Shown piece by piece: positions 48,559-56,028 of a stretch of 64,000 bases of DNA. Numbering within the stretch: the stretch's first letter is position 1; each line of letters starts with the position of its first letter. The position numbers and the translations under genes are program-made. The DNA lies in NCBI GenBank assembly GCA_013359265.1, contig JABWCD010000007.1:1-64000 (forward strand), read 5' to 3'. This DNA comes from Candidatus Hydrogenedentota bacterium (GTDB lineage Bacteria; Hydrogenedentota; Hydrogenedentia; Hydrogenedentales; SLHB01). Below the pieces are notes generated by a model that was given only the letters and a program-made list of their open reading frames with translations, did not search any database and was not told where the DNA came from.

Positions 48559-48574
48559 GGGCCCGCCCGGGCCC
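48559..48574 (+). terminator. GC hairpin after the V-ATPase operon
   Basis: GGGCCCG/CGGGCCC with a two-base loop, a few bases past the EIIA stop. A short TTT follows, so it is at best a weak terminator. Confidence 0.3.
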
Positions 48575-48643
48575 GGACTTTCCACTCCGCGGTGAAGTCA
48601 GTATGATGTCACCCAATCCTTTTGGACGTGGGTGGGGTACAAC

Positions 48644-49852
48644 GTGGAGCTTCGTCTCATCAGCGCTCTCGGTCTGCTGGTCATGCTGGCGATTGCGTAT
48701 GCGCTCTCCGAGAATCGTAAGGCCATTTCGTGGCGGCTCGTCGCGTGGGGGCTCGGCTTGCAGTTCGTCATTGCGGTTCTCGTGCTCAAGACCGGCCTCC
48801 GCGATTCGATATTTCCCGCCGCGTCCGCCGGAGTAAACGTACTGACCGCCGCCACGCTGGCCGGCGCCCGGTTTGTATTCGGCAAATTGCCGGAAGACCA
48901 GAACATCGGCGCCATCTTCGCGTTCCAGGTGCTGCCTGTCATCATTTTTGTGTCTGCGCTATCGGCGGTGCTGCACCATCTGCGCGTGATCCAGCTTGTC
49001 GTCGGGGCGATTGCGTGCGTCATGCGGCGCACCCTGAAGACGTCCGGCGCGGAGACGTTTTGCGCCGCGCTGCAAATCTTCCTTGGCATCGAGGCCGCCG
49101 CTGCGGTCCGCACCTACATCAAGAACATGACACGATCGGAACTCTGCGTGATCATGACGACCTACATGGGCACTATCGCGGGCAGCGTCATGGTTGTGTA
49201 CTCGACCTTCGGCGCGGAAGCGGGCCATCTTCTCACGGCGTCGTTCATGACCGCGCCCGCGGCGATCCTGTTGTCGAAGATGCTCGTGCCCGAGACCGGG
49301 AAACCCGAAACCTCGGGCGACGAACGTATTTCGGTACCCGTCGAATCGCACAACGTAATTGATGCCGCGGCGCAGGGCACGGCCCAGGGACTTAATATGG
49401 CGCTGCACGTCGGCGCCACGTTGATCGTTTTTCTCGGTCTCGTGTACTTGGTTGATTTGTGCCTGACAAAAGCCACGGGGTTTACCTTCGTACAGATTCT
49501 CGGCGTTGCGTTTCGCCCGGTTGCGTGGCTGCTCGGCGTTCCGTCGCAGGACGTTTCCGCCGTTGCGCAACTGCTCGGCAAGAAAACGGTATTCAACGAG
49601 TTCTTGAGCTATCTCGATTTGAAAGATGCGATCGCGAACGGCACCATGACCCCGCGCGGCATAATGATATCGACGTATGCATTGTGCAGCTTCGCAAATC
49701 CCGGCAGCGTAGGAATCACGATTGCCGGGCTTGACGCGCTAGCGCCCGAACGCCGTACGGACGTCGCGCGGCTCAGTCTGAAAGCGTTCGTCGGCGGCGC
49801 GCTCGCGAGTCTCATGACCGCATGCATTGCAGGGATGATTCTCTATGAATGA
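48644..49852 (+). CDS. concentrative nucleoside transporter (CNT/NupC family)
   Basis: A 402-residue membrane protein with about eight to ten helices. Typical CNT motifs are GAETFCAALQIFLGIEA, KKTVFNEFLSYLDL and YALCSFANPGSVGI. It imports nucleosides with H+ or Na+. GTG 48644 is chosen because GGTGGGG is seven bases before it; GTG 48632 is an alternative. The end overlaps thiD by eight bases, so the cargo may be a pyrimidine linked to thiamine metabolism. Confidence 0.88.
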   Translation: MELRLISALGLLVMLAIAYALSENRKAISWRLVAWGLGLQFVIAVLVLKTGLRDSIFPAASAGVNVLTAATLAGARFVFGKLPEDQNIGAIFAFQVLPVIIFVSALSAVLHHLRVIQLVVGAIACVMRRTLKTSGAETFCAALQIFLGIEAAAAVRTYIKNMTRSELCVIMTTYMGTIAGSVMVVYSTFGAEAGHLLTASFMTAPAAILLSKMLVPETGKPETSGDERISVPVESHNVIDAAAQGTAQGLNMALHVGATLIVFLGLVYLVDLCLTKATGFTFVQILGVAFRPVAWLLGVPSQDVSAVAQLLGKKTVFNEFLSYLDLKDAIANGTMTPRGIMISTYALCSFANPGSVGITIAGLDALAPERRTDVARLSLKAFVGGALASLMTACIAGMILYE

Positions 49853-50663
49853 CGCATTGGTCCCGCGGGCGCTGACGATCGCCGGCAGCGATTCCGGCGG
49901 AGGCGCGGGCATTCAGGCCGATCTCAAAACGTTCGCGGCCCTGCGCGTGTACGGCATGTCCGCGATCACGTCCGTCACCGCGCAGAACACCGTTGGCGTG
50001 GATGGCGTGCACGACGTGCCCGCGGAGTTCGTCGCCAAACAGATCGACATGGTCGCGCAGGATATCGGTGTCGACGCGGCGAAAACGGGCATGCTGTCCA
50101 ACGCGGACATCATCCATGCAGTCGCTGAAGCGGTAAAGCGCAACCGCATCGATAAGCTCGTTGTAGACCCCGTTATGGTCGCGAAGAGCGGACACACATT
50201 GCTGCAGGACGCCGCGCGCGACGCGCTTGTCCGCGAGATGCTGCCAATCGCACATGTACTCACGCCAAATGTCCCCGAAGCCGAAGTGCTCACGGGACTG
50301 CGCATCACCGACACGGAATCCATGCAGGAGGCCGCGCGCGTTCTGCATGGAAAGGGCCCGCGCTACGTCGTCGTTAAGGGCGGCCACTTGGCAGGTCCCG
50401 AGGCGGTGGACCTCCTGTTCGACGGCGACACATTCCAGACGTTCTCCTCCGCGCGCTTCGACACGAAGAATACCCACGGTACGGGCTGCACCTTCTCCGC
50501 CGCGATCGCGGGCCTCCTCGCAAAGGGCTTCGATGTAGTCGCGTCCGTCGAAGGCGCGAAAGCGTATCTCACTAAAGCGATTCGCCACGCCCTGCCCCTG
50601 GGCGCAGGCCACGGCCCGCTCATGCACCACTGGATGGCCCAGGATGAAGTGAGTAGCGAGTAG
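49845..50663 (+). CDS. thiD: hydroxymethylpyrimidine/phosphomethylpyrimidine kinase
   Basis: A 272-residue ribokinase-fold kinase phosphorylating HMP and HMP-P for thiamine synthesis. ALTIAGSDSGGGAGIQADLKTFAALRVYGMSAIT is the family opening, DPVMVAKSGHTLL and LTPNVPEAEVL follow, and NTHGTGCTFSAAIAG is the anion-hole/catalytic motif. ATG 49845 overlaps the transporter. No other thi gene and no TPP riboswitch are seen nearby. Confidence 0.93.
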   Translation: MNDALVPRALTIAGSDSGGGAGIQADLKTFAALRVYGMSAITSVTAQNTVGVDGVHDVPAEFVAKQIDMVAQDIGVDAAKTGMLSNADIIHAVAEAVKRNRIDKLVVDPVMVAKSGHTLLQDAARDALVREMLPIAHVLTPNVPEAEVLTGLRITDTESMQEAARVLHGKGPRYVVVKGGHLAGPEAVDLLFDGDTFQTFSSARFDTKNTHGTGCTFSAAIAGLLAKGFDVVASVEGAKAYLTKAIRHALPLGAGHGPLMHHWMAQDEVSSE

Positions 50664-50735
50664 TTGGGAAGCGAGAGAGTTGGGGCGTAAAAATGCGGGA
50701 GTTTCAAAGTGTGGGGGGATGGCAGCGTGCAAAAC

Positions 50736-50816
50736 GTCCACCGAGTCCACAATGTCCATTCTGCCCACAACGCACACAATGCTTTCCGCGTCCATCCTGT
50801 CCATATCGTCCATCGA
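50736..50816. repeat. 9-bp minisatellite (GTCCAnnnn), nine in-phase copies
   Basis: Nine consecutive 9-base units, most starting GTCCA (GTCCACCGA, GTCCACAAT, GTCCATTCT ... GTCCATCGA). The middle three are decayed. The period is exact over 81 bases. It lies in the 188-base gap between thiD and the phosphodiesterase gene. Confidence 0.75.
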
Positions 50817-50851
50817 CCCGTAACCAACCACCCAGGACCTTGCCGCCACGC

Positions 50852-51646
50852 ATGAGCACCACTATCCGCTTCCTCATCGCAGCGCTCTTCTCGGTCGGCG
50901 TCGCCGCCGCGCAAACGCCCCTTCCCAACGCCCACGCCCACAACGACTACGAGCACGCGCGTCCATTGCTCGATGCGCTCGATCACGGCTTCTGCAGCGT
51001 CGAAGCGGACATCTATCTCGTCGATGGCGCGCTACTTGTCGCGCACGACCGCGACGATGTGAAACCCGAGCGCACGTTGCAGGCGCTGTACCTCGATCCG
51101 TTGCGCGACCGCGTCGTCGCCAACAACGGCCGCGTCTTCCCAAATGGCCCATCTCTGCGGTTGCTGATCGACTTCAAATCCGAAGGCGCGACAACCTACG
51201 CTGCTTTGCGAGACGTCCTCAAAAAATACGAACAAATGTTAACGGTATTCGAAAACGGCAAAATCGAAGAACGCGCCGTTACCGTCATCATTTCCGGCGA
51301 TGCCCCGCGCGACGTACTCAAAGCCGAACCGCGCAGACTCGCCGCTATCGACGGGCGCCTCCGCGATCTCGATGCGCCGATCGACCCCAGTCTCACGCCA
51401 CTCATCAGCGACAGTTGGGCCGGCACGTTCAAATGGAACCGCGATGGCGAAATGCCGCAGGACATCCGCGACAAAGTCAAAGCCGTTGTGAATAAAGCAC
51501 ACGCGGGCGGTGCAGTCGTCCGCTTCTGGGCCATCCCCCATCGCGAGGAATTCTGGGACGCGCTGCTCGATGCCGGCGTAGACCTCATCAATGCGGACGA
51601 TCTTCGGCGCTTGCAGAAGCATTTGTTGCAGCGCGCGAGAAAGTAG
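50852..51646 (+). CDS. secreted PLC-like/glycerophosphodiester phosphodiesterase family protein
   Basis: A 264-residue protein with a signal peptide (MSTTIRFLIAALFSVGVAAA). The mature part starts with NAHAHNDYEHARPLLDAL, typical of the phosphatidylinositol-PLC-like/GDPD TIM barrel (AIM6-like) group; His and Asp there are the predicted catalytic or metal residues. Later DKVKAVVNKAHAGGAVVRFWAIPHRE and GVDLINADDL match. It may hydrolyse phosphodiester head groups. The ATG follows AGGA. Substrate unknown. Confidence 0.78.
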   Translation: MSTTIRFLIAALFSVGVAAAQTPLPNAHAHNDYEHARPLLDALDHGFCSVEADIYLVDGALLVAHDRDDVKPERTLQALYLDPLRDRVVANNGRVFPNGPSLRLLIDFKSEGATTYAALRDVLKKYEQMLTVFENGKIEERAVTVIISGDAPRDVLKAEPRRLAAIDGRLRDLDAPIDPSLTPLISDSWAGTFKWNRDGEMPQDIRDKVKAVVNKAHAGGAVVRFWAIPHREEFWDALLDAGVDLINADDLRRLQKHLLQRARK

Positions 51647-51668
51647 GGCGCGAGGAAGGGGCTACTCG

Positions 51669-51743
51669 GGGTGGGGCGAGGCTCCGCCCGAGCCGCGTCT
51701 ATCGACAAGTCCAAGTCGGCTCGGACGGAGCCTCGCCCCACCC
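51669..51743. repeat. long inverted repeat of the 26-bp GC unit
   Basis: Arms 51669-51694 and 51718-51743 (25 of 26 bases complementary) flank a 23-base spacer. They could form a very stable hairpin after the phosphodiesterase gene. Each arm is the same unit as at 47281. It may end transcription in either direction. Confidence 0.85.
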
Positions 51744-51801
51744 AAGTAGCCTCGCCCCACCCAAGGATCCTCGCCCCACCCAAGGAGCCTCGCCCCACCC
51801 A
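51731..51801. repeat. 19-bp tandem repeat (CCTCGCCCCACCCA-AG...)
   Basis: Four copies at exact 19-base steps (51731, 51750, 51769, 51788) share CCTCGCCCCACCC and differ in the last five bases. The array grows out of the right arm of the inverted repeat and ends eight bases before an extended -10 box. Confidence 0.85.
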
Positions 51802-51809
51802 CGCATCTT

Positions 51810-51818
51810 TGCTATGCT
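51810..51818 (+). promoter_or_regulatory. extended -10 promoter for penicillin acylase gene
   Basis: TGCTATGCT resembles an extended -10 element, 37 bases before the ATG at 51856. The 19-base tandem array ends just upstream, in the place of a -35 region. Confidence 0.4.
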
Positions 51819-51855
51819 CTTCCCGAGAATCTGCGGCCACGAGGGGAGCCTACCA

Positions 51856-54198
51856 ATGAAGAACATTCTCGTATGTGCGGCGCTGTGCGCATTCGCCTTC
51901 GCTGCAAGCGCCCAAACCAAACTCGAAGGTCTCAGTGGCAACGTCGAGGTCAAGTTCGACGAATACGGCATCCCGCATATCTTCGCAACCAAATGGACCG
52001 ACGCGGTGCGCGCGCTGGGATACATCCACGCGACGGACCGCATGATGCAGATGGAAGTCACGCGCCGCCGCGCTTCCGGTACGCTCGCCGAAGTGGTGGG
52101 GAAGGACGCGCTCGCGGAAGACATCCTCGTGCGCCAGCTTGGCCTGCGCCGCACCTGCGAACAATTCTGGAGGGAAGGCAACTACCCCGACGCCCTGCGC
52201 GATGACCTTGAAGCGTATTGCCAGGGCGTCAACGCCAAGATGAAAGAACTTGGCGCCGACCAGGATCTTGCGCCGTGGACCCCCGTCGATTGCATCGTAT
52301 TCGGCAAGTACATGGCGTGGGACCAATCGGGAACGAACGACGATCTCTGGTTTGGCATGATGCTCGATAAGCTCGGGCCACAAGCGTTCGAGGAATTGTG
52401 GCCGCTTGACCGGCCATATGAAGTGCCCGCCGTGACCCACCAAGCGGACGAGACGAAGGTAGCTAAGGCGGGCCTTGCGTCCATTTCGGGTGCGTCCTCC
52501 GCGTACATGGCCGCGCTACGCCAATTTCCCGATCAATGGCCCGGCCGCGAAGGCGCCTTCGGCTCGAACAATTGGGCGGTTTCCGGCAGCAAGACGCGCA
52601 GCGGCAAACCGATGCTGTGCAGCGACCCGCACCTCGGTTTCAGCCTGCCGTCAATTTGGTACGCTGCCCATCTCAGCGCCGAAGGCCGCAACATCGCCGG
52701 CGTAACCTTCGCCGGCAGTCCGTCAATCGTGATTGGACACAACGACCGCCTCGGCTGGGGTATCACGAATCTTCAAACGGATGCCGTCGACTACTTCGTT
52801 GAGACCGTCGATGAAACCGATCCCCTCAAATACAAGCACCGCGGCGAATGGAAAGCGATGGAGCGCATCACGGAAGAGGTGCCCTTGATGGGCGAAGCGC
52901 CGCACAAACTCGACATCGACTACACCATCCATGGCCCCGTCATCAGCCGCGAAGGCAAAGTCATTTCGATGCAATGGACCGATCTCGGCGTCTCGACCGA
53001 CGCCCTCGCCATCTTCGGCATGAACCGCGCCACAAACTTCGATGAATGGCTCGCGGCCGCGCGCCAGCTTGTCGCGCCGTGCATCAATCTCATGTATGCC
53101 GACGTCGAAGGCAACATCGCGCTCTACTGCGCCGGCTCCCTGCCCGTCCGCCAGCACGGCCAAGGCCGCGTGCCGATGGACGGCGCGTCCGGCGACAACG
53201 ACTGGGTCGGCATGATCCCGAAAGACAAAATGCCGCTCGCAATCAATCCGCCCGAGGGATTCATTATGTCCGCGAACGGCCGCCCCGCTTCGATTGGCTA
53301 TCCCTTCTATCTCGGGTTTCAATGGGACCCAAGTTGCCGCTCCCGCCGCATCGTGGACATGTTGAGCGTCGCAAACGATCTCACCATCGAGTCAATGGGT
53401 AGAATTCAAAACGACGCGCACGACAAGTTCGCGGAAACGTTTCTGCCCGTCTTTCTCCGCGTTATGACGCAGACCGATGTGACCGATCCCTTCGCGGCCA
53501 AGTTGCTCGCGGCCCTCAGCCAGTGGGACTACGCCGCCGATGCCGACTCGATCGGCACGATTATCTGGCTTCGCTGGATGGAAGAGTACCGAGACGCGAC
53601 GTGGAACGACGAATGGGCCGCGCGCGGCATCGAGCCGCGCGGCGGGTCCTGGGGTTTCTCCGGCGACAACGAGCGCGAGCCGATGCTCGAAGTCCTCGAA
53701 TTCATGACCCGCGAGAACCCGAATTCAGTCTGGTTCGACGACCGCGCAACGCCCGAACGCGAAACCCGCGACGACATCGTGCGCAAAGCGTTTGCCGGGG
53801 CGGTCGAGCGGTTGAAGAAAGACATCGGCGAAGACCTCGCCAAGTACGCGTGGCGTAATTTCAATATCCTTCGCGTACGCGCGCTAATGGGTGATGACAA
53901 TCTCGCGCGCGAGGGCGGCCCCGTTCCCGGCGACTCGTTCACCGTCAATCCCGGCGGCGACGGCGGCGCCGTGGGCGGCGGCGCAAGTTGGCGCATGATC
54001 GTCGATTTTGCCGACACGACGGCAAGCGTGGGCACATATCCCGGCGGGCAAAGCGAGAGCGAGGACAGCCCCCACTACGCGGACCTCATGCCGCTCTGGG
54101 CATCGGGCAAGTACGCCCCCTTGCGCATGGTTGCCGACGCGAGCGCCCTCCCGGCGGACGACGTGACGATGTCACTGACCTTAGTGCCGCAGCCCTGA
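51856..54198 (+). CDS. penicillin acylase family protein (Ntn hydrolase)
   Basis: A 780-residue secreted precursor. Signal peptide MKNILVCAALCAFAFAASAQ. The alpha part (DEYGIPHIFA, GYIHATDRMMQME) is followed by a spacer and the autoprocessing site AFGSNNWAV, where Ser237 becomes the nucleophile at the start of the beta chain. Later SDPHLGFSLPSIWY, GHNDRLGWGITN, DYTIHGPV and the closing GGQSESEDSPHYADLMPLW match the family. Substrates may be N-acyl amines or acyl-homoserine lactones. ATG 51856 is set by GAGGGGAG; upstream ATG 51814 lies within the promoter. Confidence 0.9.
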   Translation: MKNILVCAALCAFAFAASAQTKLEGLSGNVEVKFDEYGIPHIFATKWTDAVRALGYIHATDRMMQMEVTRRRASGTLAEVVGKDALAEDILVRQLGLRRTCEQFWREGNYPDALRDDLEAYCQGVNAKMKELGADQDLAPWTPVDCIVFGKYMAWDQSGTNDDLWFGMMLDKLGPQAFEELWPLDRPYEVPAVTHQADETKVAKAGLASISGASSAYMAALRQFPDQWPGREGAFGSNNWAVSGSKTRSGKPMLCSDPHLGFSLPSIWYAAHLSAEGRNIAGVTFAGSPSIVIGHNDRLGWGITNLQTDAVDYFVETVDETDPLKYKHRGEWKAMERITEEVPLMGEAPHKLDIDYTIHGPVISREGKVISMQWTDLGVSTDALAIFGMNRATNFDEWLAAARQLVAPCINLMYADVEGNIALYCAGSLPVRQHGQGRVPMDGASGDNDWVGMIPKDKMPLAINPPEGFIMSANGRPASIGYPFYLGFQWDPSCRSRRIVDMLSVANDLTIESMGRIQNDAHDKFAETFLPVFLRVMTQTDVTDPFAAKLLAALSQWDYAADADSIGTIIWLRWMEEYRDATWNDEWAARGIEPRGGSWGFSGDNEREPMLEVLEFMTRENPNSVWFDDRATPERETRDDIVRKAFAGAVERLKKDIGEDLAKYAWRNFNILRVRALMGDDNLAREGGPVPGDSFTVNPGGDGGAVGGGASWRMIVDFADTTASVGTYPGGQSESEDSPHYADLMPLWASGKYAPLRMVADASALPADDVTMSLTLVPQP

Positions 54199-54204
54199 CA
54201 TGGA

Positions 54205-54232
54205 TAGCGCCCGGTACAGACACCGGGCGCTA
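54205..54232 (+). terminator. hairpin after the penicillin acylase gene
   Basis: A perfect 11-bp stem TAGCGCCCGGT/ACCGGGCGCTA with a six-base loop starts six bases past the stop. The following bases are not T-rich, so it may be a Rho-type or processing hairpin. A decayed GC-repeat copy follows around 54245-54272. Confidence 0.55.
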
Positions 54233-54300
54233 CGATTACGCTTCGACGAGGGCGAGGCCCCTTCCCGAGCCCCCATCGCCTCAACCGTTTCGGCTTGGCC

Positions 54301-54420
54301 TTACGGGACGAGCGCGATGTAATACGTCGTGATAAACACCAGAAGCAAATACAACGGGTACAGCAGCGGCCCCAGGGGGCCGTTTGCGATACGAAGCAGC
54401 CATTCGTCCAAGTTGGTCAT
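54301..54420 (-). CDS. 39-residue membrane microprotein
   Basis: A 39-codon frame: an amphipathic start (MTNLDEWLLRIANGPLG) and one membrane helix (LLYPLYLLLVFITTYYIALV). AAAAGGAG sits about 10 bases before the ATG, a strong ribosome binding site. The Gly-Pro rich turn before the helix and the length suggest a real small membrane protein. It is downstream of the membrane protein at 54513 on the same strand (92-base gap), so the two may be co-expressed. No family recognised. Confidence 0.6.
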   Translation of the reverse strand: MTNLDEWLLRIANGPLGPLLYPLYLLLVFITTYYIALVP

Positions 54421-54512
54421 GGTTGTTCCTCTCCTTTTGCCTGTCCGCTAATGGTACGCGCCGATCGCGCCCGCGTTACACCCCAATACTGATTCTTGCA
54501 GACCCAGCCCGG

Positions 54513-55106
54513 CTACTCGCTTCCCGCCTCGGGCCGGGTCTGGGACGAAGCCCGCTCGGCCTTTGGGCGCGAATCGATCCACGCGACTGAACTCGCCTCA
54601 CCCAGCTTTTCCTTGTCCTCCCCGCTGTGCGCGCTGGGAAACACCGACACCGTGCTCGCGAACACGTTTACATGGCCGAGCAAGTAATATCGCGCAATGA
54701 TACCCAGCAACAGAAACCACATAAAGAGTTTCGTCCCGCCAACGAGCAGTACGATAAAGCGGAGCTTCGCAACGGGTATCTCCGCGTAGCTCACCAACTG
54801 AAACGGCGAAAATGCCAGGAACGCGATCAGCCCGAGAATACCGAACTGAAGACCCTGCGTCTGCGATTCCGGCTTTGGCAGGCCCGCGTCGATGCACCGC
54901 TGGTACGTGAAAAAACCGAAGTAGCCCGCCAGCGCGAGCGTCACCACGTGCGGCGAATTCACCATCGCGTTTTGCGACACCACAAACCCGATCTCTCGCG
55001 CGAATTCGTACGCCAACTCGGGATCGAACCCAATCAAAAAAAACACCAGCCACAGCACGTAGGTGGGCAGCGTCCAAAAAGACCAACGCGCTTTCGGATA
55101 ATCCAA
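54513..55106 (-). CDS. multi-pass membrane protein of unknown function
   Basis: A 197-residue protein with four membrane helices (FWTLPTYVLWLVFFLIGF, VVTLALAGYFGFFTY, FGILGLIAFLAFSPFQLV, FIVLLVGGTKLFMWFLLLGIIARYYLL) and a polar C-terminal tail. I do not recognise it. TTG 55106 is chosen because GGGAG (55114-55118) is seven bases upstream and the residues before it have an unlikely composition. Confidence 0.65.
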   Translation of the reverse strand: MDYPKARWSFWTLPTYVLWLVFFLIGFDPELAYEFAREIGFVVSQNAMVNSPHVVTLALAGYFGFFTYQRCIDAGLPKPESQTQGLQFGILGLIAFLAFSPFQLVSYAEIPVAKLRFIVLLVGGTKLFMWFLLLGIIARYYLLGHVNVFASTVSVFPSAHSGEDKEKLGEASSVAWIDSRPKAERASSQTRPEAGSE

Positions 55107-55113
55107 CGCACCA

Positions 55114-55118
55114 CTCCC
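55114..55118 (-). promoter_or_regulatory. ribosome binding site deciding TTG start of the membrane protein
   Basis: GGGAG on the minus strand, seven bases before TTG 55106. Confidence 0.45.
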
Positions 55119-55270
55119 GCGCAATCGCCCTCGCGAATCCCGGCAACCTTGCGCGTCTGGAAGAACAAGGACGCGGGCCTGCTGATGCCCGCGCCCCCGG
55201 TATTGGAACAAAGCCGGTTCGCGTCTGTCAACTGATAAACCGACCGGAATCGGACGCTACACAATGCGAA

Positions 55271-55707
55271 TCAATCGCAAGCGCGCAGACGGAGGAGCGA
55301 AACTCCACCGTATCGATAAAAATCCGCATCAAAGGTCACGAGCCGGAATTGGCCCGCGGCGGCAAACGCGGCAAGATACGCGCCCGTCCACTCGCCGCCG
55401 GCGATGCGGATTCCGTGCGACCAATTCGCAAGCCAATCGTCGAGCCCAACCGGCTCCTCGGCGAACCGGACCCCTGGAAGCTTCAACCACCTGCGCAATG
55501 CCTGCCACGCTGCGTCCGCCGTCAACGCCGCGTCGCCGAAGATGTGCTTGTTCGTCAGGACCCGTAAAAACGCCAAGGCCGTCACGCGACAAAACGCTAT
55601 CTCGTCTTGTCCGCCTGTTCAGTCCAATACCGGCGGGCCGTCGCGTGATGTAGATGGTCCGCGACGCTCAGCGCGATCCACACGTTCGCGTCAAGAAGAT
55701 CGGGCAA
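55271..55707 (-). pseudogene. VapC-type PIN toxin, frameshifted
   Basis: The N-terminal half (PDLLDANVWIALSVADHLHHATARRYW, from TTG 55707) carries the first catalytic Asp. It stops at TAG 55597. The C-terminal half resumes one frame over with IAFCRVTALAFLRVLTNKHIFGD and LVTFDADFYRY, which has the last Asp pair. Adding one base near 55598-55600 joins them into one normal VapC of about 145 residues, so a single-base deletion has broken the gene. TTG 55707 overlaps the antitoxin end by 17 bases. A sequencing error is the main alternative. Confidence 0.75.
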
Positions 55708-55963
55708 GTCTGGCCTCGTCGTCTTCTTCGTCCAGGCGGCGAAGATTCGCAAGTGATATGGCCGGGATTGATCCTCCGCCAGCCGGAATGACGACGGGCG
55801 GTGGTGAGCGACGTTTCGATTGTAGTGCAGATGCAGCCGTTCCGGTCCGCAAGCCATTCTCGATCATCTGGCCTACGAGTTCGCGCATGGAAACACCGCT
55901 CAAGGCTGCCCGCGCTTTGAGGTTTCGATACAGGTCGTCGCGAATATCAATTGTAGTTCGCAT
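55691..55963 (-). CDS. VapB-type antitoxin (ribbon-helix-helix)
   Basis: A 90-residue antitoxin. The N-terminal MRTTIDIRDDLYRNLKARAALSG and MRELVGQMIENGL form a ribbon-helix-helix DNA-binding fold; the C-terminal tail (SLANLRRLDEEDDEARLA) would wrap the VapC active site. ATG 55963 is preferred to GTG 55969. An extended -10 box sits six bases before the ATG, so the mRNA may be leaderless and autorepressed. The VapC partner is frameshifted. Confidence 0.82.
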   Translation of the reverse strand: MRTTIDIRDDLYRNLKARAALSGVSMRELVGQMIENGLRTGTAASALQSKRRSPPPVVIPAGGGSIPAISLANLRRLDEEDDEARLARSS

Positions 55964-55969
55964 AAACAC

Positions 55970-55978
55970 ATTTTAGCA
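55970..55978 (-). promoter_or_regulatory. extended -10 promoter for vapBC, possibly leaderless
   Basis: TGCTAAAAT on the minus strand fits TGnTATAAT in eight of nine positions counting the free base. It ends six bases before the VapB start codon. Confidence 0.5.
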
Positions 55979-56028
55979 TAAATGTGCGTGATGCGCCACG
56001 GCGCAAAAGATCGACCTGTGACCCGAAA

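Noticed and set aside
48554-48643. Possible TPP riboswitch before the transporter-thiD pair
   Set aside because: The gap is only 90 bases and lacks the CTGAGA and other conserved parts of the THI element.
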